DNA of 64,000 nt. Source: Pinus tabuliformis. Lineage: Eukaryota; Streptophyta; Pinopsida; Pinales; Pinaceae. A model generated the notes under the pieces. It saw nothing but the letters and a program-made list of their open reading frames with translations. It did no database searches and was not told where the DNA came from. A program made the translations under genes and the position numbers. Numbering within the stretch: the first letter of the stretch is position 1; each line of letters begins with the position of its first letter. Shown here piece after piece: positions 1 through 11,146 of this stretch. The stretch covers positions 516,192,102-516,256,101 of the forward strand of contig CM062805.1 of the NCBI GenBank assembly GCA_031772625.1, read 5' to 3'.

Positions 1-1
1 A

Positions 2-929
2 TGTTAAGTTTCTTCTCCCAACGAAACTAACTGTAGTAATTTCTGGAAACCAACTACAGTCATTTCCTTAGATTATGGAAACCAACTGCAGTGATTTCCT
101 TAAATTACGGAAATCGACAGTTAATTAATTTCTTGTTGAGAGCTTTTGGAGTGGTCCATTTCTCTTTCTGCAGTTCTCTACCATGATCTGCGGAACACTT
201 GACACATAGCCAACAGAAGCTTGATGGAAACTTGGCTATATATACTTCTGTTTGGTCCCCAAGCTCACTAACTCAATCCCCTTCAGTCTTACACCATCAA
301 GTTAGAGTGAGCAGAGCTTGGAAGAGCCACACCGATGAGAGATTTTGGGTGAATTCTTTTTCTTTCTGCTTGCGTGAGGATTGTGTTACGATATTTACCT
401 TCATGGCTGTCTACGTATCAGGAGCTTCAATGTGTTGTTAGGTTTTGGGTCTTTATAAACATTGCCCACAGCAGGTGCTAAGATTTGGGTGTGTTGTCTG
501 CTCGAGTCCTTACGGCGAGCATACACATGTTATTGCGTAAAATATTACCTTGTGACAGACCTCTTGTTTAGTCTTTTACATTTTGGTGAAGAACCCATCT
601 CCGTATGTAATAGGTTTTGATTGCAAAATGGGGCATCTGATACAGAGATATTTTGAGCAATCGAGACGGAATTCCATTGGCTTGTATAGTGGAGAAAGAG
701 AGTATCGTTGGAGCAGGTCCGTAGATAATTTGGGAAGTCACAATTGCATAGTGTATGATATACCAAATTTGTAAAATCTGCCAATCTATGACTGTTTCTG
801 CTCAACACTGAATTGGAGCTCGTGGGCTACGTGGAAAACAAAAGGAGTAGCATCAATGGCCGGAGGTATTATTTATTGGGCATTAAAGTTTTCGATTCTT
901 TAAGTATTTTATTCCGCATTATAGAATCA
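2..929 (+). repeat. 5' LTR of outer copia element
   Basis: This stretch matches 16114-17029 along its whole length, at roughly 92-94% identity judged by eye. It begins TGTTAAG and probably ends ATCA, although the shared TTATA that follows could extend it to 934. A TATA box lies at 235-245. Open frames inside it are short and have no family match, so they are not annotated as genes. Confidence 0.9.
235..245 (+). promoter_or_regulatory. TATA box of outer copia 5' LTR
   Basis: CTATATATAC lies in the first third of the LTR, where the U3 promoter is expected. The matching position in the 3' LTR (around 16337-16347) is also TA-rich. Core promoter role is inferred from position and sequence only. 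Confidence 0.55.
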
Positions 930-938
930 TTATAGAAT

Positions 939-950
939 TGGTATCAGAGA
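939..950 (+). other. Primer-binding site, tRNA-iMet type
   Basis: TGGTATCAGAGA matches the plant initiator-Met primer site TGGTATCAGAGC at 11 of 12 bases. It lies 9 bases after the proposed end of the 5' LTR and fixes the + orientation of the element. Confidence 0.85.
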
Positions 951-1493
951 ATTTTTTTAGCTCTGCCTTGGTGTTTATGGACATGTTCTGTTTGGCTAAA
1001 TGTCAAATTTTGAGAATTTATGAATTAAGGCAATTTATTTGGAAATATGTCTACTTTTTTCCCAATTTTTATGCTTATAATATTTATTTAGTTTAATTTG
1101 GAAAATTGTTTTGCAAATTTATTAATTATGCTCATATTTTATTTGCATGAATTGATTATTTCTGCTCTAATTAATACATGCTATTTTGGATGAGTATACA
1201 AGACCCATCGTTGAATGTTATGCATGAATATTATAGTTTTATTTATGCAATTTATAATGATTGTCATATCAAGTTAATTTTTATGCATAAAAGAAATAAT
1301 GTCTAAGTGATCCATATAATTTTTATTTGATTAGAGAATAGCCACAACATCTCTAATTAAATAATATTATATATTATGATTGATTAGGATCACATAAAGA
1401 ATATGTAGACATTAATTGTAATTAATTATACTAAATATAATAAATTTTATTCCACATGAATTTTTATTATATTTATGTAATTAATTAGCATAA
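951..1493 (+). other. Leader of outer copia, first part
   Basis: Very AT-rich non-coding leader between the primer site and the gypsy insertion point. It resumes at 11486 after the insertion. I see no gene in it. CATAA at 1489-1493 is the left copy of the gypsy target duplication. Confidence 0.75.
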
Positions 1494-1826
1494 TGTTGGG
1501 TCCCTATAATACTAGTGATTACCCTATTACTATTGTAGTTATACCCCTTATTTATATTGTTGTGCCCCTATTACCCCCATATTGTCATTTCTGTGCCCCA
1601 TAGAATCCCTCTATTGTTATTTTTGTGGTTTTATATTATTATTGTTAGGTCGGCTGGATTATATTGTGACTTCTTAGACTCCTATATATAGAATGGAGGT
1701 TTTGTCATTTGAATCATCCAAGAATTGTTCATTTATGTAATGTAAAGGAGGTTTCCCCCTCGAAGAGGCTGAATTCTAAGGCGTTGATCTATTTTTTCTA
1801 TCTTTTCTTGAGCTGGTTTCATAACA
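1494..1826 (+). repeat. 5' LTR of chromovirus
   Basis: The 333-bp LTR runs from TGTTGGG to ATAACA. Against the 3' LTR I count about 11 substitutions and one single-base indel, or about 96.5% identity. A TATA box (TATATATAG) lies near 1683-1691, and the end is rich in pyrimidine runs. Confidence 0.96.
1683..1691 (+). promoter_or_regulatory. TATA box in chromovirus LTR
   Basis: TATATATAG lies about 135 bases before the LTR end and is conserved at the same place in the 3' LTR (around 11336-11344). Confidence 0.6.
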
Positions 1827-1828
1827 TT

Positions 1829-1840
1829 TGGTATCAAAGC
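1829..1840 (+). other. Primer-binding site of chromovirus
   Basis: TGGTATCAAAGC lies two bases after the LTR end and differs from the tRNA-iMet site at one base. Confidence 0.88.
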
Positions 1841-2494
1841 TTTGGATTCTAGGGTTTCGCTGCTCCAAACAGGTCATCGTGGCATTTTCGCTATAACTTT
1901 TTTTCTGTGATGTTTCAGAAGTCGCAAAAAAACCCATTTGAGAAGAAATCGCGCTGAAATTGGGTCTGAATTTCAGAGCTTTTCGCGCAATATTTTCGGA
2001 TATATGATCTGAGGAAGTTGGTCTTTTTGCAGACTCCTGAATTACATTCAAAACAGGTGACCTGGGGAAAATCGTCATAACTTTCTCTCTGAGGATCGGA
2101 TTGAAATTTCATAAGAAGGTACAGAAAGAGGACGGACTGTAGTTTCTTGTATGCATTTTTCAGATCCATAGGTCGAAACAATGACTCGTGGCATGTCGTA
2201 CAAGTTTTCTCTACTGAACTAGTCTATAAGCAAGTCACTGTGGGAGATTTCGCATAAATCTTCCTTGGAGAAACCAATTTGGGTCAGACTTGTGGCATTG
2301 GAAAGAGGACTCAGAAGGCTACTACAGGTAAAAATTTCAGAACTGAATGATCCGAAATTATAGAGATACATCAGATTCAATATCAGGCTTCTACAAAGTG
2401 AAAAAAGGTGTGTAGTTTTTTTTTTTTAAATTTTTGCATAAGCTTGGTTTGAAGGAATTCAAAAGGCATAGTAAAGCATTATTATCGGTAACTG
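1841..2494 (+). other. Chromovirus 5' leader
   Basis: About 650 bases between primer site and gag, without a supported gene. The opening (GGGTTTCGCTGCTCCAAAC onward) resembles the leader of the decayed gypsy copy at 40511, which suggests that the two are related. Confidence 0.6.
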
Positions 2495-5400
2495 ATGCCC
2501 CGAGGAAAGAAAATGAAAAAACCTAGTAAGGAACTTGAAAGCTCTAGCATGATTCATGAAGAAGAGGAAGAAATGCTACATGATATATCAAAATTACAAG
2601 AACAAGTGCAACAAATGTCACGCTCACAAAAGCTAATAGAAGCTAAGATAAATGGCGTGGAATCTAAGATAAAGGGCATGGAAGCTAAGATGGATGATTC
2701 GAACACAGATTTGAAGAGAGACATGGCAGATTTGAAGATAGATTTGAAGACAGACATGGACGAATTGAAGATAAATATGAATAAGTTGCTACAAGAAATG
2801 GGCACTAAGGATGAAAGGGTACTAAAGGAAACTCATGATGAGAATAAAAGAAATGTTAATCATGATTCCATAGATGCTAATGTTGGATCGAAGACTCACC
2901 ATATTCCAAAAATCGATATGAGGAAGTTTGATGGCAAGGATCCTGCCACATGGATATTACAGATGGAGCAATTCTTCGATCTCAATAATGTGCAAAACAC
3001 ACAAAAGGTACGTATGGCAACTGTATATTTGGAACCAAATCAGTTTGTATGGTATCAATGGCTTTGCTCTCGTAAACAATTTATCACTTGGGCAATTTTT
3101 ACGGAAGAATTGATAGCACATTATGAGGATACAAAAAGCAACACTTTTTTTAGCCAATTGATAAGTCTCAAACAAAAGGGTTCAGTAATGGAGCACATTG
3201 AGGAGTTCCAAAAATTGAACATAAGGGTAAAAGATATTCCAAAGGAGCATAGGGTTGATGTGTTCATAGGGTCTTTAAAGGATAATATCCAACATGATGT
3301 TCGCCTTTGGGAACCTGATTCATTAGAGAAGGCATTTAGGTTAGCAAGAAAAATGCAAAGCAAAATTATGGCAACCAGGAAGCATACCACTCACAACTAT
3401 AAAGATGGAAGTGTTGTTGCCCCTAGCCTTCCACAACCTATAAGGTTGACACCACAACAATTGGAAGAAAAAAGAGCAAAAGGGATTTGTTACAGTTGTG
3501 ATAGCAAATACGCTAAAGGTCATAAGTGTGCCGAGAAGAAATTATTCTACATAGATTGTGAAGAGGAAGAAGAAAAGGAGCAAGAAAGGTCAAAAGAAGA
3601 GGATATACTCCAGGAACAAAGCCTAGATGAAGAAAAATTAAATCTGACCATATCTTGTAATGCATTGGCGGGAATTACCACTCCTCAAACCATAAAAATA
3701 GAAGGACAAATCAAGAAGAAAAAGGTAATAGTGTTGATTGATTCAGGAAGCACCCACAATTTTATTCATTGTAGGGTAGCAAAAGAATTGAATTGCTTCC
3801 TATATCCAACACCAGAGTGTCAAGTGATGATTGCAAATGGAGGAACAATCAATTGCTCTGGAAGGTGCCATAATATCAAGCTATCCATGGGAGAATATGT
3901 ATTGATTAGCCCAATGCTTTCCATTCCAATGGGAGGTGCTGATGTTGTACTAGGAGTCCAATGGCTACAATCCTTGGGTACAATAGCTTTTAATTTTCAA
4001 GAAATTTTCATCAAATTTTCTACGGAAGGAAAGGAAGTTGAATTAAGGGGTATTGCAGGGAAACCAGGAAAGATAATCAGCTCTAATGGTATGACAAAGC
4101 TTCTAAAAAAGGAGCAAAGAGGTGTAATTGCACAATTATGTTCGCTAGATGTTTCCACATCAGAATCATATATTTATCCAGATCTCCAAAAAGTCCTGGA
4201 CAATCATTCCAGGGTATTTGAGACTCCAAACGGTCTCCCACCTATACGTGATCATGATCATGCTATTCATCTGATTCCAGGAAGTGTTCCTCCAAACATC
4301 AGGCCGTACAGATATCCCTATGTCCAAAAACGTGAAATTGAACGTATGGTTGCATAAATGCTAGAGGCTGGTATAATTCAACCGAGTCAAAGTTCTTTCT
4401 CTGCTCCAGTAGTATTGGTTCACAAGAAGGATGGATCATGGTGCATGTGTCCGGATTATAGGGAGCTCAACAAGGTCACTATTAAAGATAAGTTCCCCAT
4501 TCCTGTCATTGATGAATTACTGGATGAATTGCATGGATCAATTTACTTCACCAAGTTGGATCTTCGTTCAGGATATCATCAAATCAGAATGAAGATTGAA
4601 GACATTCCGAAAACATCATTTAGAACTCATGAAGGTCATTATGAATTTTTGGTCATGCCTTTTGGCCTTACCAATGCACCTTCAACATTTCAAGGTTTGA
4701 TGAATTCAATTTTCAAACCATTCCTTAGAAAATTTGTGTTAGTATTTTTTGATGATATACTAATCTACAACAAGTCTTGGAAGGATCATGTTGAACATGT
4801 TGACAGGGTGCTACAACTATTGGAGGAGAAACAATTATATGCAAAAAGATCCAAATGTTTCTTTGGAGTCCAGGAGGTGGAATATTTGGGTCATATTGTA
4901 TCTCATGAAGGAGTTAAGGTAGACCCTAGCAAAATTAAAGCCATTAAGGAATGGAAAATCCCCACATCCATAAAGCATCTGTGAGGATTTCTTGGGTTGA
5001 CAGGGTATTATCGCAAGTTTTTTAAGAATTATGGGAGAATAGCAGCACCTCTAACAACATTATTGAAGAAAGATGCATGTTCATGGACTCCGGAAGCAAC
5101 AAAGGCCTTTGAACATCTTAAAGAGGCAATGTGCCAAGCACCGGTCTTAGCTACACCGGACTTCACAAAAACCTTTATTGTGGAATGTGATGCTTCAGGA
5201 AATGGAATTGGTGTTGTTCTAATGCAAGATGAAAAACCCATTGCTTTTGAAAGTCGTCCAATCAAGGGAAAGTTTTTAAGCAAAGCTATTTATGAGAAGG
5301 AAATGTTGGCAATACTCCATGCACTTAAGAAATGGCGACCCTACCTAATGGGAAGACACTTCAAGGTAAAAACAGATCATGATAGTCTTAAATACTTTTT

Positions 5401-5586
5401 AGAACAAAGATTATCCTCTGAAGAGCAACAAAAGTGGGTCACAAAGATGTTGGGTTATGACTTTGAAATCATCTACAAAAAAGGGAAGCAAAATGTGGTG
5501 GCAGATGCACTCTCAAGAAAGGATGAGGATGTGGAAACATTGTTGTGCGCCATTTCTATTATCCAACCAGATTGGATAAATGAAGC
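2495..5586 (+). pseudogene. Chromovirus gag-protease-RT-RNase H, broken
   Basis: One reading frame runs from ATG 2495 to the copia insertion at 5586, interrupted by two in-frame stops. The first 620 codons hold an acidic coiled-coil start (about residues 15-105), a retrotransposon gag domain (about 140-290), a zinc knuckle (C-x2-C-x7-H-x-C, about 335-348) and a retroviral-type aspartic protease with DSGSTHNFI near residue 415. After the TAA at 4355-4357 the same frame gives reverse transcriptase, with the FFDD catalytic box near 4746-4760. After the TGA at 4982-4984 it gives RNase H, with the D-A-S, E and D active-site motifs. The TGA falls where relatives have Arg, so CGA to TGA decay is likely. 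The RT and RNase H active sites are otherwise intact. Nothing suggests programmed readthrough at the stops. Confidence 0.93.
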
Positions 5587-6047
5587 TGTTGGGTTGTGTT
5601 ATATTCTTTCCACGATTAACCTACGTAGTTAAACGGGGGTTAGAGGGGGGTGGTAGCCCCCCTTTGTTGCGCCGATTGCGCAGCGGGGGGGTCACAGGGG
5701 GGGCGGATAGCCCCCCTCTACGGGGTCCGGGGCAGCACCCCGGGAAATTTTTTTTTGGACCCTATATTAGGTTGGGCGAACCTACCTATGGTTTTGTGCA
5801 TGATTTTCGCACATGGTATTGGACGCGATGGTTTTTCGGTCCATGGTATTGGATGCTTCGGCATGTATAAATATGTATTGTAACATTGAAAGGAACATAA
5901 TGAAAAATCAAGTTGGTAGTCTCGGTTTTGGGATCCAGGGAAAAATCTCTGTGCATATGTGTTTTATGGGTTATGCTCTCGCATTGTTTATTTTCTTTGT
6001 TTAAGAATTCGTATGCAGGTAATTTCTGTATAGGGTTAAAACCTACA
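5587..6047 (+). repeat. 5' LTR of inner copia, with GC-rich block
   Basis: This 461-bp LTR runs from TGTTGGGTTG to ACCTACA. Bases 5635-5750 form a block of long G and C runs unlike the surrounding AT-rich DNA. Two copies of TAGCCCCCCT (about 5655-5664 and 5708-5717) flank a segment that the 3' LTR lacks. A TATA box lies at 5867-5875. Confidence 0.96.
5867..5875 (+). promoter_or_regulatory. TATA box in inner copia LTR
   Basis: TATAAATAT precedes the LTR end by about 175 bases and is conserved in the 3' LTR (around 10247-10255). Confidence 0.6.
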
Positions 6048-6049
6048 TT

Positions 6050-6061
6050 TGGTATCAGAGC
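6050..6061 (+). other. Primer-binding site of inner copia
   Basis: TGGTATCAGAGC is an exact match to the plant tRNA-iMet primer site and lies two bases after the LTR. Confidence 0.93.
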
Positions 6062-6169
6062 TGTTTTGGCTTCAAGGGGACGCCTTTGTTGCTGAGGGGT
6101 TTCGCTCGGGCCTGTGGTAGACCCTGTTCAGTGGGAGATCTGCGAGATCGATTCTGGTGGTGAAAGAAG

Positions 6170-9100
6170 ATGGCGAGCAGTGGAAAGATCGAGATTGAGA
6201 AGTTCAATGGTCAGAATTTTGAGTTGTGGAAACACAAGATGGAGGATCTGTTGGTGGATAAAGATCAGTGGATCGCGGTAGATCCGGGTACTAAACCATC
6301 GGGAGTGACCGATGAAGAATGGAAGAAGTTGGATCGGAAGGCAAAGAGCACAATACGATTGTGTGTCTCATATTCAGTATTGTTGAATGTATCAGGGGAA
6401 GCTATGGCGAAGGCTTTGTGGGTCAAGTTAGGGACTTTGTACCAATCTAAGTCTCTGGTGAATAAATTGTTCCTGCGGAAAAAGGTGTATAACCTGAGGA
6501 TGAAAGATGGAGACTCAGTGACAGAGCATCTGAATGCGTTTAATACTGTGTTTGATGAAATAGTCTCAGCCTTGCTGACGGAGGAGATGAGACGGAAGAA
6601 TATGGACAACCAGAATGGTGATGCCTTGTCTGTACGAGGACGGTCCCAGAACAGAAACAAAAATAAGTCATCGAGTGGGAGATCTAAATCTAGAGGGAGA
6701 TCTAAATCTCCAGGAAAACCTACAAAGGTGGTGTGTTGTAAATGCGGAAAGGAAGGACACTTCAGAAGGGATTGTAAATCTAAAGCTCCTGATAAAGGAA
6801 AGGGATCTGATGATGCTCCTTCTGCAGAGGCTAAAACCACCTCAGATGAAGGTGGGGATGTGTACTTGGCTTCTTCAAGTACACATGTAGATCATGAGGC
6901 ATGGTTGATTGACTCAGGTGCATCCTTTCACTTCACTCCCCATAGAGAGTGGTTCTGCGAGTATGAGAAATACGATGGTGGTGATGTCTTCTTAGGAGAT
7001 GATAGGAAGGCTAGAATCATTGGTCGGGGAAAAGTAAAGTTGAAGTTGCAAGGTGGAAGGGTTAGAACACTTCCGGGTGTTCTACATATTCCTGCATTGG
7101 CCAGAAATCTGATTTCTATAAGCAAGTTGGATGATGCAGGTGTAAAGACGGTGTTCGAGAAAGATACCTGCAAGATGGTTTGAGGAGCACTGATATTGAT
7201 GTGGGGAGTTCGGACTGGAACTCTGTACAAACTGCAAGGTAGCACTGTTGTTGATGGGTGCAATAGTTCTATGGTTCCTGAAAATGGAGTAGAAAATTTA
7301 GTGGTCTCTGGAGAGAAGACCATGTTGTGGCATCAAAGGCTTGGACATATTGGAGAGAAGGGCCTTCGAATACTTCATAGTAAAGGTATGGTAGAAGGTA
7401 TGAATGATAGCTCTCTGGATTTTGATTTCTGTGAAAATTGTGTGTATGGGAAGCAGAATCGAGTGAGTTTCCCCTTTGGTGGTAAGAGGACGAAACATAT
7501 ATTAGAGCTTGTGCATAGTGATGTGTTTGGACCTGTGAAGGTTCCATCACTGGGTAAGTCTGTGTACTATGTATCATTCATAGATGACTTCTCAAGGAAT
7601 ACATGGATATATTTCCTTAAGAAGAAATCTGAAGTCTTTGACAGGTTTAAAGAATTTAAGGCTCTGGTGGAAAATCAGACAGAGAAGAAGATAAAGGTGC
7701 TGAGGACAGATAATGGTGGAGAATTTTGCAGCAAGGAATTTGAAGAATTTTGTAAGAAGTGTGGTATAGCACGGCAGAAGACTACTCCATATACACCTCA
7801 GCAAAATGGAGTCGCAGAAAGAATGAACAAGACGTTGATGGAAAGGGCAAGAAGCATGCTCAGTGGTGCCGGGTTAGGACAGGAATTCTGGGCAGAGGTG
7901 GTGGATACTGCGTGTTACCTGATCAACAGATCACCTTCATCAGCGTTGGAGGATAAGACTCCACAAGAAGTATGGACTGGTAAGAAACCCTCTCTTTCAC
8001 ATCTGAGGGTATTTGGATGTGTTGCATATGTACATGTTCCAAAGGAGAAACGAACCAAGTTGGATAGTAAATCTGAAAAGTGCATATTTATTGGGTATAA
8101 GGATGGTTTAAAGGGTTATAAGCTTTGGAACCCAGTCACACGGAAGGTTGTGTACAGCCGAGATGTGGTGTTCAGAGAGGTAAAAGATGTTATTCAACAT
8201 GAAGTCCAACCAAAGGAACCTGAGAAGATAGAGTTTGAGCCAAAGGAGGAAGAATCAGACTCTGCAGCAGAGGAGGAATCAGAAGATGAAGAGCCACAAA
8301 CTCCGGCTGTGAGAAGATCAGGTCGAGAAAGAAGGCAGCCAGAAAGGTATAGTCCATCTGCTTTCAGTTCAAATTTTGCTTTGTCTGTTTCTGATGATGA
8401 TCCCAGAACTGTGAAGGAAGCAATGGATTCAGAGGATGGAAAACTCTGGAAAGAGGCCATGGTTGATGAAATGGCATCTTTGCACAAAAATGAGGCTTGG
8501 GATCTGGTAGAGTTGCCGGCTGGAAGGAAACCCATTGGCAGCAAATGGGTGTTCAAGAAGAAGACTAATGCAGAAGGAAAGGTGGAGAAATACAAAGCTC
8601 GGTTGGTAGCAAAAGGTTATTCCCAGGTGCCGGGAATTGATTTTGGTGATATTTTTTCTCCTGTTGCCAAGGTAGCTTCTATTAGATTACTTTTATCTGT
8701 TGCTGCTGCTTTTGATTTTGAGGTAGAACAGATGGATGTGAAGACAACATTTCTTCACGGGGATTTGGAAGAGGAAATCTACATGAGGCAACCTGAAGGC
8801 TTTGCGGTGAAGGGTAAGAAAGAACTAGTATGCAAGTTAAAGAAGTCTCTGTATGGGTTAAAACAGTCACCAAGGATGTGGTATCAGAAATTTGATACAT
8901 TTATACGGGGACTTGGCTTCACCAGAAGTAAAGTAGATCATTGTGTGTATTTTAAATTAATTGGTGACCGTGTTATTTATCTGGTCCTGTATGTGGATGA
9001 TATGTTGCTGGTTGGAAATGACAAAGAAATTATCCTGGATTTGAAGACCCAATTGTCCTCCAAATTTGACATGAAAGATCTTGGTGCTGCAAACTATATT

Positions 9101-9976
9101 TTGGGCATGGAAATTAAAAGAGATCGGGCAAAGAGGAAGCTCTGGTTAAACCAGAGGAAGTATGTCGAGACAATACTGCAGAGGTTTAATATGCAGGATA
9201 GTAAACCGGTGAAGGTTCCTATTCCTGTAGGTGTGAGGTTATCTGCTGAATAGTGTCCCAAGACACAAGAAGAGGAAGAGGACATGTCCCGTGTTCCATA
9301 TGCAAGTGCAGTCGGTAGCCTGATGTATGCAATGGTCTGTACTAGACCAGACATTGCACATGCAATGGGAGTATTGAGCAGGTTTATGTCAAAACCTGGG
9401 AAGGAGCACTGGACAACAGTGAAGCGGGTTTTCAGGTATTTGCGTGGCACTAGTGATTATGGTTTGTGCTACCAAGGAAGACCAGGATTGGACAGAGTGT
9501 TGGATATTCATGGTTTTGTTGATGCAGACTGGGCTGGAGATCTGGATCAGAGAAGATCTACAAGTGGGTATGTGTTTAACCTATTTGGAGGTGCAGTCAG
9601 TTGGATGAGTAAGAAACAATCTGTAGTGGCACTATCAACTACAGAGGCAGAATACATGGCAGCCACTCATGCAAGCAAGGAAGCAGTTTGGTTGCAGAGA
9701 TTGTGTTCAAGTATGAGGTTAGTACAGGGAGCTATAAGAATAGACTGTGACAGCCAAAGTGCAATTTTCTTGGCAAAGAACCCTGCTTATCATTCAAAGA
9801 CAAAGCACATTGATGTTCAGTATCACTTTGTGAGGGATATGATAGAAGACAAAAAGGTGTTGCTGGTAAAGGTGGACACTTTGAAGAATACTGCAGATGC
9901 ATTGACAAAATCTGTGAGCTCTGAGAAGTTCTCTTGGTGTAGAGAAACAATGGGTGTTTCAGGGCTGGAAAAATGA
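6170..9976 (+). pseudogene. Inner copia gag-pol polyprotein, two stops
   Basis: A single frame of about 1,268 codons starts at ATG 6170. In order it shows a UBN2-type gag, a zinc knuckle (C-x2-C-x4-H-x4-C, near residue 190), an aspartic protease (WLIDSGASFHF, near 245), an integrase zinc finger (H..H..C-x2-C), an integrase core with D (VHSDVFGP), D (DNGGEF) and E (GVAERMNKT), an RT with YVDD near 8991-9002, and an RNase H with DADWAG, TEAEY and DSQSA. Stops interrupt it at 7181-7183 (TGA) and 9251-9253 (TAG), at sites where relatives have Arg and Gln. Gag lacks roughly 45-50 residues at a junction near 6549. All catalytic residues I can check remain, so decay is recent. Confidence 0.95.
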
Positions 9977-10014
9977 CTAAGCTCTCTTGTGGCCCCTTGT
10001 GGAAAGAAAACAAC

Positions 10015-10025
10015 AAGTGGGAGAT
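10015..10025 (+). other. Polypurine tract of inner copia
   Basis: AAGTGGGAGAT directly abuts the 3' LTR start at 10026, as expected for plus-strand priming. Confidence 0.8.
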
Positions 10026-10428
10026 TGTTGGGTTGTGTTATATTCTTTCCACGACTAACCTACGTAGTTAAATGGGGGGTTAGAGGGGGGCGGGTAGCCC
10101 CCCTCTATGCCGGGGCAGCGCCCCGGAAATTTTTTTTGGACCCTATATTAGGTTGGGCGAACCTACCTATGGTTTTGTGCATGATTTTCGCACATGGTAT
10201 TGGACGCGATGGTTTTTCGGTCCATGGTATTGGATGCTTCGGCATGTATAAATATGTATTGTAACATTGAAAGGAACATAATGAAAAATCAAGCTGGTAG
10301 TCCCGGTTTTGGGATCCAGGGAAAAATCTCTGTGCATATGTGTTTTATGGGTTATGCTCTTGCATTGTTTATTTTCTTTGTTTAAGAATTCGTATGCAGG
10401 TAATTTCTGTATAGGGTTAAAACCTACA
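10026..10428 (+). repeat. 3' LTR of inner copia, shortened GC block
   Basis: This 403-bp LTR has the same ends as the 5' copy. It carries one TAGCCCCCCT instead of two, and the 58-bp difference is explained by loss of the segment between those direct repeats. Confidence 0.95.
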
Positions 10429-10433
10429 GAAGC

Positions 10434-11117
10434 AAGGGAGGAATGACGAAGAAGTTTGGGCACTTATTCGAAAGCTACAACAAGATTCTAGTATCAACCA
10501 CCCCATTTATGGCACTTTATGGGTATCAACCACCATCCATCACATCATATTTAAGAGAAAATTCTAAGGTTCAGGCAGTGGAAAATCACATCGAACATCA
10601 ACAACAAGTCCTCCAACTCTTAAAGGATAACCTCGTGTTGGCACAAAATAGAATGAAACAACAGGCAGCTCAACATCGCAGTGAAAGAAGTTTTAATGTA
10701 GGTGATTGGGTATTCCTACGGCTACAACCATATAAGCAAATGTCCCTAAACCAAACTAAGAAGGATAATAAATTATCACCAAAGTATTACGGTCTGTACA
10801 AGGTGTTACAAAAGATTAGTACTATGGCATACAAGTTGGAGCTTCCTGCAGCTTCTCGATTGCACTCAGTTTTCCATGTTTCATGTTTAAAGAAGGTTAT
10901 AGGTGACAAGCTACCAGTTCAAACAATATTGCCAAAACTTGACGAGGAAGGAAAAATTATATTGGAACCGGAAGCAGTCACAGAAACAAGAACTCGACAA
11001 CTACGAAATCGATCAATTTCAGAGTATCTTATCAAGTGGAAGAACTTATCCGCTGAAGATTCCACATGGGAGAATGAGAATTTTATGCAAAAGTATCCAG
11101 AACTACTCAAGTGTTGA
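10434..11117 (+). pseudogene. Chromovirus integrase tail and chromodomain
   Basis: This is the rest of the interrupted chromovirus pol. The first 60 bases, in a different frame from what follows, still encode the linker after RNase H (EEVWALIRKLQQDSS). Near 10498 the sequence jumps to TPFMALYGYQPP, the region after the integrase core. The zinc finger and the D-D-E core, about 1 kb, are therefore missing. The open stretch 10500-11117 holds the integrase C-terminal domain (GDWVFLRLQPY) and a C-terminal chromodomain (EYLIKWKNLSAEDSTWEN). The chromodomain keeps the W-K and T-W-E signature but lacks an obvious first cage aromatic, as in group II plant chromodomains. An apparent start at 10443 is out of the true frame. 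Confidence 0.88.
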
Positions 11118-11128
11118 GGACAACACTT

Positions 11129-11146
11129 TTTTGAAGGAGAGGGGCA
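11129..11146 (+). other. Polypurine tract of chromovirus
   Basis: TTTTGAAGGAGAGGGGCA lies immediately before the 3' LTR and fits a polypurine primer. Confidence 0.75.

Larger units (their letters stand above)
5587..10428 (+). mobile_element. Inner Ty1/copia element, youngest of the nest
   Basis: LTRs lie at 5587-6047 and 10026-10428, flanked by the exact duplication GAAGC (5582-5586 and 10429-10433). A single long frame codes gag-pol in copia order. Outside a 58-bp length difference the LTRs differ at only about four positions, so insertion is recent. The frame still carries two nonsense codons and a gag deletion. The + orientation matches the host chromovirus. Confidence 0.97.

Noticed and set aside
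4355-4357. Stop between protease and RT as programmed readthrough
   Set aside because: A second stop follows at 4982, the integrase core is missing, and the context shows no conserved readthrough signal; random decay explains it.
5580-5883. Gly/Pro/Arg-rich open frames in the inner copia LTR
   Set aside because: They arise from G and C runs inside a non-coding LTR and recur in the 3' LTR in shortened form.
6265-6840. 191-codon - strand frame inside the inner copia
   Set aside because: Antisense of copia gag, which has clear family motifs on the + strand.
10443-10500. Apparent ATG start of the chromovirus tail ORF
   Set aside because: The first 60 bases encode the RNase H-integrase linker in another frame; the open frame from 10443 is accidental until the deletion junction.
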